A DNA stretch of 64,000 nucleotides from Zygnema cylindricum (taxonomy: Eukaryota; Streptophyta; Zygnematophyceae; Zygnematales; Zygnemataceae): contig JBBHKE010002306.1 in NCBI GenBank assembly GCA_037447655.1, positions 62,001 through 126,000 of the forward strand, in the 5' to 3' direction. Positions 1 to 10,829 of the stretch are shown one piece after another. Within the stretch, counting starts at the first letter, position 1; each line of letters starts with the position of its first letter. The notes under the pieces were generated by a model. The model was not told the DNA's origin. It searched no databases and saw only the letters and a program-made list of their open reading frames with translations. Both the position numbers and the translations under genes were made by a program.

Positions 1-120
1 GAACGTAAGAATCTGACGTACGATTATATTACAGCGCACTCCGCCAAACGAATTTTTTTAGCAAACGAACATGGCGTAGGATGACATTCCACAGGAAAGA
101 AAACCCCGAAAAAAAAATAA

Positions 121-460
121 CGAGGACGTAAGGCCTATCGTTAGTTTTGTTATGGACTTTTCATGTGATCTTCTTAGATCGCTACTTTGATCAGCGACCA
201 TCCGATCGTGCAAATTTGACAGTTTAAATAAAAAATACCTCAAAACTCACAGAAAAAAAAAAATTTGTCCGAAAGTTTTTCAAAATTTAGACATGACTTT
301 TAATTTTCTATCGATCGATGTGCAACTCAACCCTGTTCCTATTTTATTTCATTTTGCGGCCAATAGAATATGGGTCTTAATGGCATATTGTATGTTTTGC
401 GTACAATAGGCATATTGTATGGGCGTACGGTCACATATTTTTGAACTATGTTTCAAAAGT
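121..460 (-). repeat. Inverted partial copy of MITE-like repeat M1
   Basis: Two blocks match the repeat at 46966-47277 in reverse complement. About 121-205 pairs with 47150-47225 (GATCTTCTTAGATCGCTACT and its surroundings), and about 370-455 pairs with 46970-47060 (CATATTGTATGTTTTGCGTA). The middle is diverged. The outer end still shows the TTTTGAACTATG part of the M1 terminal repeat. No coding potential is visible. Confidence 0.6.
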
Positions 461-599
461 TATAGCTATGGGTGTACTTTGGTGACAGTGGGGGGTCTAA
501 ATAACAGGTGGGTATTATTGAAATGGGTTAAGGGTCAAATAAATACCGAAATTTCGCGTGAACATTCGATAAAGTTCTAATGAAACGTTCATTATGCAC

Positions 600-1291
600 G
601 GTACTTCGTTTCGTACTATTTTTAGTACGAAACGTCACTTTCACTTAAGGGAATTTAGTAGGAAGTTTCGCGTGCGAAATTTGTGACGCACGATCTTGCG
701 AAGTCGCGTTGCGTTTGGCGCGCACTTTTGCACGTAAATGTTATGTAGTGAAATGTAGCGTTTGATTGGTTAGTAAAGTGCTAAGTAGTTAATAAGAGAT
801 TTCGCACGTTTTTGCATTTGTCAGTTCGAGTCCTTGCTGATCAATGATTGGCCCAGGTAAAAGCCAGTTCAAACAGAGCGTTGACTCAGGCCTTGCTAGT
901 CCAGGGCGATGATGGATAAATAGTGAAGTGTAAGAGGAGAGTAGACATCTTTTTCCTTTGGGGAAAAGTTTGTGGAAATTTCGGCTGATCTTGGTCCTGA
1001 GCAATTAAAACCAAATTGGAGCATTGGCATTTTCGCATTGAAATCTCTTACTAACTAAGTAGTGTTATATTAGTTATGAGATAAAATTATTTAAGAGTGG
1101 AGAGTAGAGGAAACACTTTAAAAAGAAGGGTTGAGTCACAAGGGCAAGAGACCAAGCTAATGTGATGTGAACAAATGTTTGTTATGTGAGTGTCTTTCCA
1201 ATGTGGATGTGTAATTTCCAATGTGTAGATTGTGTGGTTGAAATTGGTTCTAGTAATCCGATTTTTCTGAGAGGTAGTAGATCCTATTACA
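600..1291 (+). repeat. Putative 5' LTR of gypsy element G1 (start undefined)
   Basis: The right edge is inferred from the PBS that follows: the sequence ends ...ATTACA, the CA expected of an LTR, two bases before TGGTATCAAAGC. The left edge cannot be set because the partner 3' LTR of G1 is missing (the element is cut at 18630). A small foldback unit lies inside it (788-1055). No ORF here looks real. Confidence 0.45.
788..1055. repeat. Possible small foldback (MITE-like) insertion
   Basis: GTTAATAAGAGATTTC at 788-803 faces its near reverse complement at 1040-1055 (one mismatch over 16 bases), enclosing about 235 bp. It may be a non-autonomous DNA element in the G1 LTR, or a chance inverted repeat. 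No clear target-site duplication was seen. Confidence 0.3.
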
Positions 1292-1293
1292 TA

Positions 1294-1305
1294 TGGTATC
1301 AAAGC
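1294..1305 (+). promoter_or_regulatory. Primer-binding site of G1 (initiator tRNA-Met type)
   Basis: TGGTATCAAAGC differs by one base from TGGTATCAGAGC, the standard PBS of plant LTR retrotransposons, complementary to the 3' end of plant initiator tRNA-Met. It lies two bases after the LTR end. Confidence 0.75.
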
Positions 1306-2057
1306 TTTGGTTAAAAGCAAAAGAGAAGCTTGCTCACCCGCAAATCACCTGTCGTGACCGGTGAGGGTGCTTTGACCCGGGTTGGTGGAACCATAATGTG
1401 AGTGGTAGGGGATTGGAGGGAAACTAAGTGACCACACTGCCACCGGCCGCTGGTTAGATGTTGGGCCTGCTAAGGTCCTCAGGACTAAAGCGGGGAGGGC
1501 AGTGTAGCCACCGCTAAATCTCACTCCAATTACCTAGAGGCCAAACAAACTTGCCTTCTCTTAGCAATGATTCATGTGTAGAGGCATGAAGGGTGAGGAT
1601 GTGATGATTATAGAGTAAAAGATCTTGATGTAGTGGGAAGTTGGAAATTTGCTAATGTAGGAGAATGAAAGTGGAGTACTTTACTTCTTCGAAAGCAAAG
1701 GAGTCTAGAAATGACTTAAAACCTTTCGAACCCTAAATTGTTACCTTTGATTGTTTTCAATTTTGTTGCTGCAAAATTTGTGGTTGAATCTTACTTTGAG
1801 TGCTTTCAATTTTGCCCTTACAAAATTTGTGGGGAAATTCTTACCTTTTTTTTTTAATGTTGGGAAATTGAAGAATTAAACTTGCACTAACTTACTTTCG
1901 ATGTCGTTTTTTGATTTCACAGATTTTGATATTTTCGAAGGATTTGATAAGGAGAGGAAGCCTTCGATTGGAGCAATTTGATGACTTCAAATCTACAACA
2001 AATTTTTATGGGAAATCATATTTTATCTTTACTTTTGCTTGATTTCATTGTGTTATA
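1306..2057 (+). other. Untranslated leader of G1
   Basis: This is 750 bp between the PBS and the first gag ATG. It holds a GC-richer block (1340-1560) and then AT-rich sequence with two related stretches (1740-1850, each ending in a TTTTG...CAAAATTTGTGG-type phrase). No ORF is supported. Confidence 0.45.
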
Positions 2058-2966
2058 ATGGCAAATCATGCACGGAAATGTGGAATCGATAATGACTTGA
2101 ATGTGTTGAAGAAGCGTACTAGTGAAATTGGTCAAAAGATTTAATAATCACGCTGCTGCTGTGGATGAAACCATTTCCGAATTGAAAAGTGAATTGAAAG
2201 TTGTTAAAGAAAATGGAAATGTTTCAAATGAAAAATTGGACGAAGTTATTAACTTCATTCAGACCAAGGATGATGTTAATGACCTAAAGGGTGAAAGTAG
2301 TAAAAGGAATACCAGTTTTAGGGAGGATGATCATGATAGACCTAAAAAGATAAGAGATCTAAAATTGACTATTAGTGAGGCACCATCGTTTGATGGTAAG
2401 AAGATTGATGAGTTGGATGCTTGGATTTTTCATATAGAGTATTATTTAGAATCTAGAAATTGTGATGGTGACGATTATACTTCTTTTGCTGTTAGCTGTC
2501 TGAAAGGTGATGCTCAGATTTGGTATTCCACTCAGAGAAGGTCTAATTTAATTCCTGATAATGCTGATGGGGAAGCTATTAAAACCGCGATCAAATCGCG
2601 TTACTTGTCGGTCACTTATAAATCAAAATGGAAGAAAAGTGGCTGAACTGTAAGTAGACTGGATCTGTGAAAGATTACATTGTGGAATTTGACTCATCTA
2701 GCATTCATATTATGGGTTTGATTGATGAAATGGCTAAGTTGCATTTCTTGAACTATCTGAATCCTATACCGAAATCAGAACTGAAACATCAAATTTTTTA
2801 ATAATTTGAAGGAATTACAAGATAAGTCATTGGAATTAGAAGACCAGTTGGGGTACAATCGGGAGACTTGATCACTAAGGGGTAATTTGAATGAAGTATA
2901 ACAGTGAGATGAGGAGAAATTTGTGGATGAGGGTTTGAATGCTGGTCTGGTGAATAGGCAAAATAT
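2058..2966 (+). pseudogene. Ty3/gypsy gag (element G1), first part, broken
   Basis: Gag forms the capsid of the retrotransposon particle. The first ATG (2058) opens a frame that runs into a stop after about 28 codons. The reading then continues one frame over (2122-2646) as 174 residues with a coiled-coil-like N-terminus and the retrotransposon-gag core: FDGKKIDELDAWIFHIE, LKGDAQIWY. After 2646 a further frameshift is needed to follow SVKDYIVEF and later residues. The frame is cut at 2966 by the insertion of G2 and resumes at about 15748, where codons for N-I-F-N-E join up with the R-Q-N codons here. It is therefore disabled by frameshifts, stops and a 12.8-kb insertion. Confidence 0.8.
2962..2966. 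repeat. Left target-site duplication of G2
   Basis: AATAT lies directly before the first base of G2 (TGTC...). The right partner is AACAT (15745-15749), one mismatch. If the element is taken to end GACA, the duplication is ATAT/ACAT. Four to five bases is normal for DDE-integrase insertions. Confidence 0.55.
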
Positions 2967-4141
2967 TGTCAAGCTTGAGTGCTTTTCAGACACACTTCTA
3001 TATTACCGAGGATTTCCGTACCCTTCCGACCCGTACTATTCTCAGATTTCGGAGAAGCCCGCACAACTTGCCAGAAGGATTGAAGTATTTCCTCTACTGA
3101 ACAAGACGCACTTTGTTTCGTACCTAACGGAGGCTGGACGACAAAGTTCTACCGTCTGAAAGATCGCAGTTCCGTCACATAGTACTAGCTTCCACCAGCC
3201 CTAGTGGAGGGTACATTGTGGATTGCCACGTAGACTTCCGGACTGTAATCTAGATTTTGCTGTTAGCTGTCTGTAGCAATTCAGTTCAGATTCAGCTGAC
3301 CAATGGTTAATTAATTACATTAAGTCAAAGCTTGGCACTTCCGTGTCTTTTTAGTACTTTGTCTTAAAAACTGTGGAAGAAATAATAACTTCCGGCTACG
3401 GATCTAGCCGTGGTCAGAGGTCCAACTTTTTGCCCCAAGAGTACTACACATTATTTTGTCTTATGTCAGTTTGTTTGCCGTCGCTTGTCGCTCATTGGCT
3501 AATAGCGTAGGTTTGACTTTTGGACCTGATTTTGGACAAACTTTGATGTATAAGGCGCTTGGGGCCGAAGGAGACAGGTTGCTTTTCAGTACTGTCTCCT
3601 GTGAAAACCCTCAAGAATTCCAACAAACCTTCTTTTCGAGAATCTTTATGTTGTTTGACTCTATTGCCATCTCTATTTTGGATTTCTCCATTTTGGGAAT
3701 CATAGTTCGGGCTGGTGGTTGGCACTACCGTCCCTTTGGGTGATTTTTGGATTTTTCGCTGCTTGAAACTGAAAAGAGGCTAGTCGGTTCTGAGCTGCGG
3801 ACACCGAGGGTTGAAAGAGTTCCATACCTATTTACACTGCCATCAAGAGAGATTTCGCCTTTCTCCCATTGTCATCGTAAATTGTCGGGGTATGTTAAGC
3901 TTGCTTTGCAATCTTTTATATCTTCTATCTTATATTTTATTTCTGTGGTCAAGGTGATATTGTTAAATCTGAAACAACCATTCCTATTTATTTTTATATG
4001 TCCACGTGGTAGTGCACTTATGTCTTCACTTTTAGTCTCTTTTGCTTTGGCGGGGACTTCCTGGGGTAAAACTGCAATTTCCTGGCATCGAAACAGTGGG
4101 TTTTGAGGAACGAATGCTATAGACTTCCTGTGGAATAAGCA
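2967..4141 (+). repeat. Segment Y1 of G2 (R-U5-like part of the LTR, first copy)
   Basis: 1175 bp, starting TGTCAAGCTTGAGTGC and ending GAATAAGCA. Repeated at 14285-15459. A 95-codon open stretch at 3456-3743 recurs in the second copy but is probably a by-product of LTR homology. No tRNA-type PBS follows the segment; the next bases are CAGTACTGAAAATCAACC. Confidence 0.85.
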
Positions 4142-4228
4142 CAGTACTGAAAATCAACCCTGTCTCCTTCGGATTAGAGGGGATAGGAGCTTTTTTGACT
4201 TTAGAAGATCTCTTGGCGGAAGCGAGTA

Positions 4229-7200
4229 TTGTTTTCTGTCGTTAATTCCTCTTTCGAGACCTTCGTCATCATGGGGGGAGGTGAAGCTCAAGATAAGAAT
4301 CTCTGTGGTGCCAGGCCGGAAGAACGGGCGAATCGAGAAGCGGTGGTATCAGAAGAAGAGTCACAGGTTCCCGAAGAATCTGTCCCCTTCACCTCGCCTG
4401 CCAACATAGAGCGGTTTCTCCAAGGGATAATGCCTGAGCCTGTTAGGGTTCAAACTCCTCCAAAACCACCCGAACCACAAACTTCGCCCCCATCTCCTCC
4501 TAGCCTCACTCCTGAACATTTTCCCTCCTTGGCGGAGGCCTCCAGAACCTTTGCCGAGGAAAGAAAGGAGTCCACAGCACAGGCTCAAGAAAGAAACCAA
4601 GTGTTACCCCGGGCCAGGCCAAAGAGGCAAGCTCAGCGAGAGCCCCTTTTGGGTCCCCTTCCGGAGGTTGCGCTTCACACCAGATCAAAGATTCCCCGGG
4701 CCGAAATTCAGATTGACCCTGCGGTTTTGACGGATCCCAGCCGCCCTGGTCGAAAGGAACTCCTTGCTCTTCATGATCTTCATGAACTGAAGGTTAAGCA
4801 GGAGTTGGAGCAAAGAGTGTCTCGGTCGAATCGACCTTGGGTGGTTAAACTAGTGGGAGGGGTAGTGGAGATTCTAAGTAGCTCTTCAGAGAGTGGTTCC
4901 TCCTAGTCCTTGCGAGAACGGCCCAAGAGGGCTCCTCCTTCTCGCCCTCCTCCATCTTCTTCCCAAGACAATGCAGCAAGCCGACCGTCCCGGGGGCGCC
5001 CAGCTTCGAGGTCTCGTAGGAGAGCAGGTGGAAGCGATAGCGCGGTTCCAGAGCCGGGGAGGGGGAAGAAGTTTGACCACAGGGATAGCAAGGGTAGATT
5101 TTCACCTATTCCCAAAGAAGAACCTTCCCCAACGCCAGTGCCAGTCTCCACCGAGTGATCTACCCCTCCGGCACCCTGGATCCGCCTTGATGGAGGGTTA
5201 TGGCGACCCAAACCCACTAACCTAGAGGTTCCGGAAACCGAACCAGAAGAGTTGTCCGAGGGATTGTTTCGAGCCAGGCCTACAGATCCAAAAATTCTAG
5301 GAGCAGGGATAGCTGATCTGACCGGAGTAGTGGAAAGGGCTAAGGAACTAGTGGAAATTTTAAAATGTCAGGGCTCGGCTATAGCGGGGACTAGACCCGT
5401 TAGAGTAGATTGGGAAGCGTTGGAGGAAGAACGGAGAAAGTTGTGGGAGCAGGAATTGAATCTCATCCTGGAAGCTAGGCGGAGGTCCAGTGGGATCCTC
5501 AGTGGGCGGATCCCTCCAACACTAGTAGCGGAAACCCCGCCCAGAGCTCCACCCCAGGCTCCTCCTTCGGAGATTGGTCAGAAACCTCCTCTTCAGCGGG
5601 AAGAGGGGGCAGACACAAGACCTAATATTAGGGGTTTTGGGTGCAAATTTATCATCTGAACTCGAAGCGGCTCCGCGGGAAGAGCCTACTTTTGTTTCGG
5701 TGGAGGTTTCTGAAGCTGTTGAGGCCTTAGTGGAGTTACGACCGGACAAAAGAATTCACATCCCCTCGAGACCGTCTACACCTCCTTCTCCTCCACCCAA
5801 ACTGTCCCTTGATCCTCCTCCTTTCCCTCCTCATCCTCCTACTTCCCACTCCGAGGCTCCGGCAGCAGAACCCCGGGACAATCCCATCTCCTCTCCATCT
5901 CCTTCCGTTTCTCTTACTGGAGCCCACCCAGGGTCCCCAGGTCCGCTGACTTTACCCTATAAGTACGACGTATACTCCCCTCCTCACCGGCGTTCCCCAT
6001 CCTCTAGTTCTGGAACTCCTCCACCTGAAACCTCTAGAAAAAGGCCTCGAAAACCGACCCCGTTAAGGAGACAGACACCTTCTCCCCAGAACCGGCCTTC
6101 ATCTCCATCTTCTTCTCCATCCCTACCCGAATATCCACCTGCAAACCGACCTCGGCTTCACATCACGTCCACGGAAACAGTTCTCCGGGACGAGCGATAC
6201 TCTAGTGGATATAGAGGGGTTGATATAGGGGAGTGGTCCCCTTCTTCTTCAGTCGGACAGACAGGCCCACGGATATCCTCTGCACCAAGAGAATCATCAA
6301 GGAATACCCTTCCTCCTACAACATTTCTAGGCACGGGTACTTCCTCTGCTGTAGGAGATTCCACACCTTACAGGGCAACACCTCCTACCGGAGGAGGAGT
6401 CGGATCCATTCCCAAGGAAGAGGACCTAGGAGCCACTTCGCCAGCCCAGTTTGTCAGTCCCACCAGACCTTCGTTGTCGCAGTTCACACATTCGGCAGAG
6501 GAGGAAAAAGAAATGGGGGACATCCGAATCTTTACAGGAGATAGCTCTGGGATAGCTTTCTCTGATTTCGAATTGTTGTGGAAATCCTTCACCCAATCTG
6601 AAATTAACAAGTACAGGGGAGGAGCTATTCCTGACGACTTCAAAATAACTCTCTTTCCCATGATGGTCAACTACCTCTCTGGAAGGGCGTTGGCAGATTA
6701 TAAGGAGCGTCAACCTCTCTTGATGGCTCCAAGCATCAAAATCTCAGATCCGGCCCTAGATGCAGAAGTTTTACGAGCGGAGGCAGATTTGGCTGCCGCA
6801 GCGGTGACCCCTGAACAGCTACCTTCACCGATGATATGAAGTTGCAGGCCCAAGGGAGGGCCTATGTTAACCAGCAGCAAGCAATTCAGGCAGCTCGGGC
6901 TGCAACTCGTATGGTGGCGAATCCTACCCCTTGCACCACTCTTCTAAACATCTGGAGACTCCTCTACACCGAGAGGAACGAATCAGCCATCAAGGAATTC
7001 ACAGAATTCCGGTGTTTGAAGAATGAGACGCCTCATACACTCTTTAACCGCCTCTATAGTCTTTATCAGAAGACTAAACTGTCTACCATTGACCTTCCCG
7101 CAATGGCGACCAAGTATTTCATTGCTGTGCGTAATTCCTTTGGACCGACAAGGCATACTGCCTTGGATAACTGGATCGCAGGACAGGCCATCCAGGACAT

Positions 7201-7560
7201 AAGTCCCTCGGCCAAGGACATATCCCTGGTGGCCATGAAGTTATACGACCACTTCGTTCACAGTGAGGCGAGAGAAAAAGCCGTGACCGGCAAGGCAAGA
7301 GCGAATTTTGTAGGATTCGCCGGTGAAACTTCCTTAAGTGGGGAAGAACAAGCGGAACTCCAAGCTTTGCGGAAGCTTAAAGGGAAGCAAGTTGTGGACA
7401 ACGGGCTAGAACATGCAATGGGGGCCGATGATCGGCTGATTCTGTATAATTGCCAAAATTGTCAACAACCTGGACATGGATAGAAACGCTGCAGCAGGAA
7501 ACTCAAACCGGAGCTAGCCCTCAAGTTGAAAGAATGGGAGGTAGAGCGTTCAAAAAGGAG
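4229..7560 (+). pseudogene. G2 Gag: long proline-rich region, capsid-like region and zinc knuckle
   Basis: Structural polyprotein of the particle. The first ATG is 4229, with a better-placed one at 4271. One frame runs 4229-5659 apart from a TAG at 4904 and a TGA at 5156. A frameshift near 5600-5640 leads into the 5574-6839 frame, and an ATGA overlap leads into 6836-7483. The first 700 or so residues are extremely rich in Pro, Ser, Glu and Arg (PPSPPPKLSL, SSSPSLPEYPP), which is unusual for gypsy Gag. A capsid-like segment follows from about 6510 (IRIFTGDSSGIAFSDFELL) to 7300. A CX2CX4HX4C zinc knuckle (CQNCQQPGHG, then C) ends the frame and contains a TAG at 7481. Confidence 0.7.
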
Positions 7561-7654
7561 CTAGAAGCAGCATGAAGAAAGGCTCAAAGCAGGGGGGGGG
7601 GGAGAGAACACCGATCACAAAGAACAATTACCGACCCACTCTAAGAGCGAAACT

Positions 7655-8059
7655 TTGAAAATGTCCCAGTCCCAACTGCGGCAAATCAAACTGCCAAAGT
7701 TTGACGATGCTCAGATCTCCAACGAGATTCGAAGCAAGTATACCACTGAGGGTCACAAAAGCCAAGCCTGTGGTTTTATGGGGCACAAGAAGGGACAATG
7801 TTTCCGGAAAAAAGGGATACCTAAGGAAATGATGCAATTCGCTTTGTTCACGGGAGGAGAAGAGACTGCCGTTAACCCTCCTCCCCTACAACTCCTTTAT
7901 CCTTGGGAGCGCCCAGTGCTGCCTACACCAATGACGCCGGAACCATTAACCAGTGCTCCCGCAAGAGTTACACCAGAGATAATAATCCAACAGCAGAGTC
8001 AGCAGATGGCTGCCATGGCTGCAGAATTGGCTTCACTTCGATTGGGGTCGACTTACTGA
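7655..8059 (+). pseudogene. G2 Gag C-terminal part with a second, damaged zinc knuckle
   Basis: This 134-residue frame carries SQACGFMGHKKGQC, which has the spacing of a CX2CX4HX4C knuckle but with Ser for the first Cys. A Pro/Gln-rich tail follows (IIIQQQSQQMAAMAAELASL), probably helical. It sits between the first knuckle and the protease, so it is most simply the tail of Gag or a spacer peptide. The frame relation to the upstream part is broken around 7490-7650, which includes a G-run at 7592-7601. Confidence 0.55.
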
Positions 8060-8170
8060 CCTGCTCCTCTTACGGCAGCGCAACGACTCCAAAGACAGAA
8101 GCAAGAGTTACTACAAAAGCTAGCGGAGCTTGAGCTTCAAAGCACATCGGGTGTTAATGACGATGATTTA

Positions 8171-9530
8171 ATGGGCTGGGATTTGGAACCCCCAAATGCC
8201 CACCATGCAAACAGTTTCTTGCACAGAGCATGGAATGTTGGAGTGGGAGATGGTCGTAGACAACTCCGCTCCTCAACCTCGGATCAAAGGAGAGACAGGC
8301 GGAAAATGGGCCAAAAGGACCACAACCGGAAGGCCACCGGGCCTTTGTCTTTCACGCCCAGGGTAGTCATTCTGAACAGTGACATAGGCCTTGGGATCAA
8401 GCCCACTCAACCCCCTCCTCTTCCTCCTCAACCTAAATTGCCTCCCGGTTTCGAAAATTACAAGAAAGAGAAACTACAGCAGGAGACAAAATCACTGGAA
8501 GAGGACAACCAAAGTACACAAGATTGGTTTGAACGGTTTATGGCCGAACGCCCAAACGAAGATGCACCAAAAAATTCACCCGTACCCGATTCCGGTTCTG
8601 AAACTGATGGCAACGAAGAGATAGAACCGGATCAGGAACAAAATTCGGCAACATCCTCCCCAAAAGCTCCGCTCCATTCCTCCAAGCCTGTTGTTATACT
8701 GGACCGGCATTTGATGCCTTATGCCTTGACCCATGTCAAGACCCTTGCTTCCTCCCATAATCTACCCGAAGAGATCCTCATTCAGGCCCTGGGAGAAGAG
8801 ATCCATTCTGGAAAAGACAAAGTCGACAGGGTGACACTACCCACGGCGGTATACTTGTCTTCAGATCCTAAGACCCCTATGGCGGATAGGGACTACAAAA
8901 CTTTGTCTGTGGCACTCATTCTAAACCGGACCAGGAATTTCAAACTGAACAGGTACGGCGGGTATCAGGACACTGTGGTGGATACCGGAGCACTTCCCAA
9001 CCTCATCACTACTTCTGCATTGGAGAAAATGTCGGAAGAACTCAGACCCCAGATCTGCCCGAGTAACATCTGGTTGAGCATAGTCAGCAGCGGCAATTAG
9101 CCAGTCCATGGGATCATCAAAGCCATGGACATTGAATTTTCCGATGATGCGGGACAGAAGGTCAAAATTGGACTTCCTTTCTTAGTGGTAGAAGGGAATC
9201 AGTTTGAAATTCTGTTGGGAATGGCAACTTAGACCCGCATGAATATGAGTTTGAGTGTTTGGAAGGAGCAATGTACAGTTCGGGACCCAGGAAATCCCGA
9301 AGGAACCAAAGTTGTGGTTCCTTTGGATTTATGGAACCGGGGAAAGACCAATGTTCTGGTGTCTGGCTGTTACCCCGTGTATTCTACCACCTCTCGGGCG
9401 GAGCTGTTTGACAGTTCCACAGATATTGCCGAAGACATCTAGCAATTCCCGATTTCCAAGCAGTGGGAGAGAGAATACACAGACAGATTATTGCAGGTGG
9501 CACACTCCGGCGGGGAGTGGATCAAACATT
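8171..9530 (+). pseudogene. G2 aspartic protease with N-terminal linker
   Basis: This would cleave the Gag-Pol polyprotein. The frame 8171-9100 begins with about 240 residues of charged, Pro-rich linker, then reaches the retropepsin active site VVDTGALPNLIT (about 8970-9005). A TAG at 9098 interrupts it; the same frame continues with FEILLGMAT, the hydrophobic-hydrophobic-Gly motif expected near the protease C-terminus, then a TAG at about 9232 and another at 9440. The catalytic DTG is intact, so the damage consists of stops. The region up to 9530 continues as an uncharacterised linker to the methyltransferase. Confidence 0.7.
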
Positions 9531-9534
9531 CTAG

Positions 9535-10752
9535 GCCTTACTATTACCGAAAACAGATTCGACGATCCAGTCAGATGCTTTCAAAACTAAGACTGGGAGC
9601 GAGGACTTCAATCGACAAGTGGTGTCATTGACAGTCCCAGACTCCGGACTTCGGATTTAATCTTTATTTTCAGGAATCAGTTCTGATTTGGAGGTAGTTT
9701 TAAAGGCAGGGTATCGAGTGGAGTCATACACAGCAGAGGAAATTTCACCGGAAGCGCGAGCTGTCAGCAAACACCGCCTACATCAACTGCACCGCTTATA
9801 TCCTCAACAACTTCTAGTGTCTTCCATTTCCAAAGCTCACTGGAGTCTTCCCCAGAATGTAGATAATATAATGGCACCTCATTTAGCTACTCTAGGAAGA
9901 GTAGATCTGGTTGTGGCGGGATGGCCTTGTCAGGGATACTCCCTAGCACGACAAAGAAGAGGGCATCAGGACCACCGAAGTGGAACCTTCTATCAGATGA
10001 TTACATTGATATCGTGGATTCAACAGCTCCAAGACACACCAGTGGGGTACATTCTGGAGAATGTCCACCCGGGGGATGATAAACGAAAGCAGGTTGCAAA
10101 AAGTTGGAATCAGGTAACCCGTATTCTGGAAGCTCCTTTGGTTTTTGACGCTGCTCAATTGGGATCTCGAGCGCACAGACTCCGAGGATATTAGACCAAT
10201 ATGATCCCTCTTCCAGTCCTCCGGCAACTGTTGGAGACACAAACCCCCGACCCCCAAATTTTAGTGCAGCAGATACTTGGAAAAGGGAGAATGGCGACAC
10301 CTGTAACAAAACCGGATCGTACACCTTTCTTACAATGTAATATCCCCGGATTCCCACGTCAAGCACTCACCACGTTGGTATCTTTTCCTCACAGTCACGC
10401 CTACCGGAAAGGAGCAGCTGGAATGATTTTTGACAGCAAGGAAAGACTTTGGACAGCACCAACAATATCACAACGAGAACAGGCAATGGGATTTCATCCG
10501 GAAACCACGGCAGCACCAGGTATTTCAGACCTACAGCGGTGCAGCCTCATAGGGCAAAGCATGGATTCAAATGCCATTACATGGGTTGTAAAGCATGCTC
10601 TTGCGTATTCCAGTCTCCACGCTCCAGATTCTCACAGAAATTACCTTCAAGCTCCACAGTTACTGTCCATGCAAGCAACTTTGCAGCTTGAGGGGGGGAG
10701 AGAAAAGAGAAAAATTGTACACCCGAGAGTTCTTTCAGCGGGGGGAACATGA
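9535..10752 (+). pseudogene. C5 cytosine DNA methyltransferase domain inside gypsy pol
   Basis: A domain of the family that transfers a methyl group from S-adenosylmethionine to carbon 5 of cytosine in DNA. Motifs are in canonical order: motif I SLFSGIS at 9661; the AdoMet-region TAEEISPEA; motif IV GWPCQGYS with the catalytic Cys codon at 9928; motif VI LENV at 10054; motif VIII GSRAHRLRGY at 10162; then a target-recognition stretch; motif IX QREQAMGF near 10471; motif X LIGQSMDSNAITW near 10550. About 330 residues, a complete catalytic domain. The AHR-x-R-x-(Y)-x-(T)N pattern of motif VIII and the ending look DNMT3/DRM-like to the eye, but motif order is not rearranged as in DRM. Breaks: a TAA at 9658 directly before motif I and a TAG at 10192 where the family has Trp. 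It lies between protease and RT in the frame of a pol polyprotein. Confidence 0.85.
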
Positions 10753-10829
10753 GCTCAGAAGGAGACAGCTTAGCGGAAGTTGTCAGCAGTAAAGTATTAT
10801 CCAGAGGAACAGAGGCAGATCAAAGGTTG

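Noticed and set aside
3456-3743. 95-codon ORF in Y1, conserved in Y2 (14774-15061)
   Set aside because: Conservation is explained by the two copies of the same LTR segment; no recognisable domain and no clear constraint on codon positions.
4344-4353. TGGTATCAGA as the PBS of G2
   Set aside because: It lies inside the Gag reading frame 200 bp beyond the end of Y1, and nothing between is repeated downstream; most likely chance.
9535-10752. Methyltransferase as an independent host or bacterial gene inserted in the element
   Set aside because: It has no own flanks, is in frame with a pol-type linker on its left, sits exactly between protease and RT, and shows the same level of decay as its neighbours.
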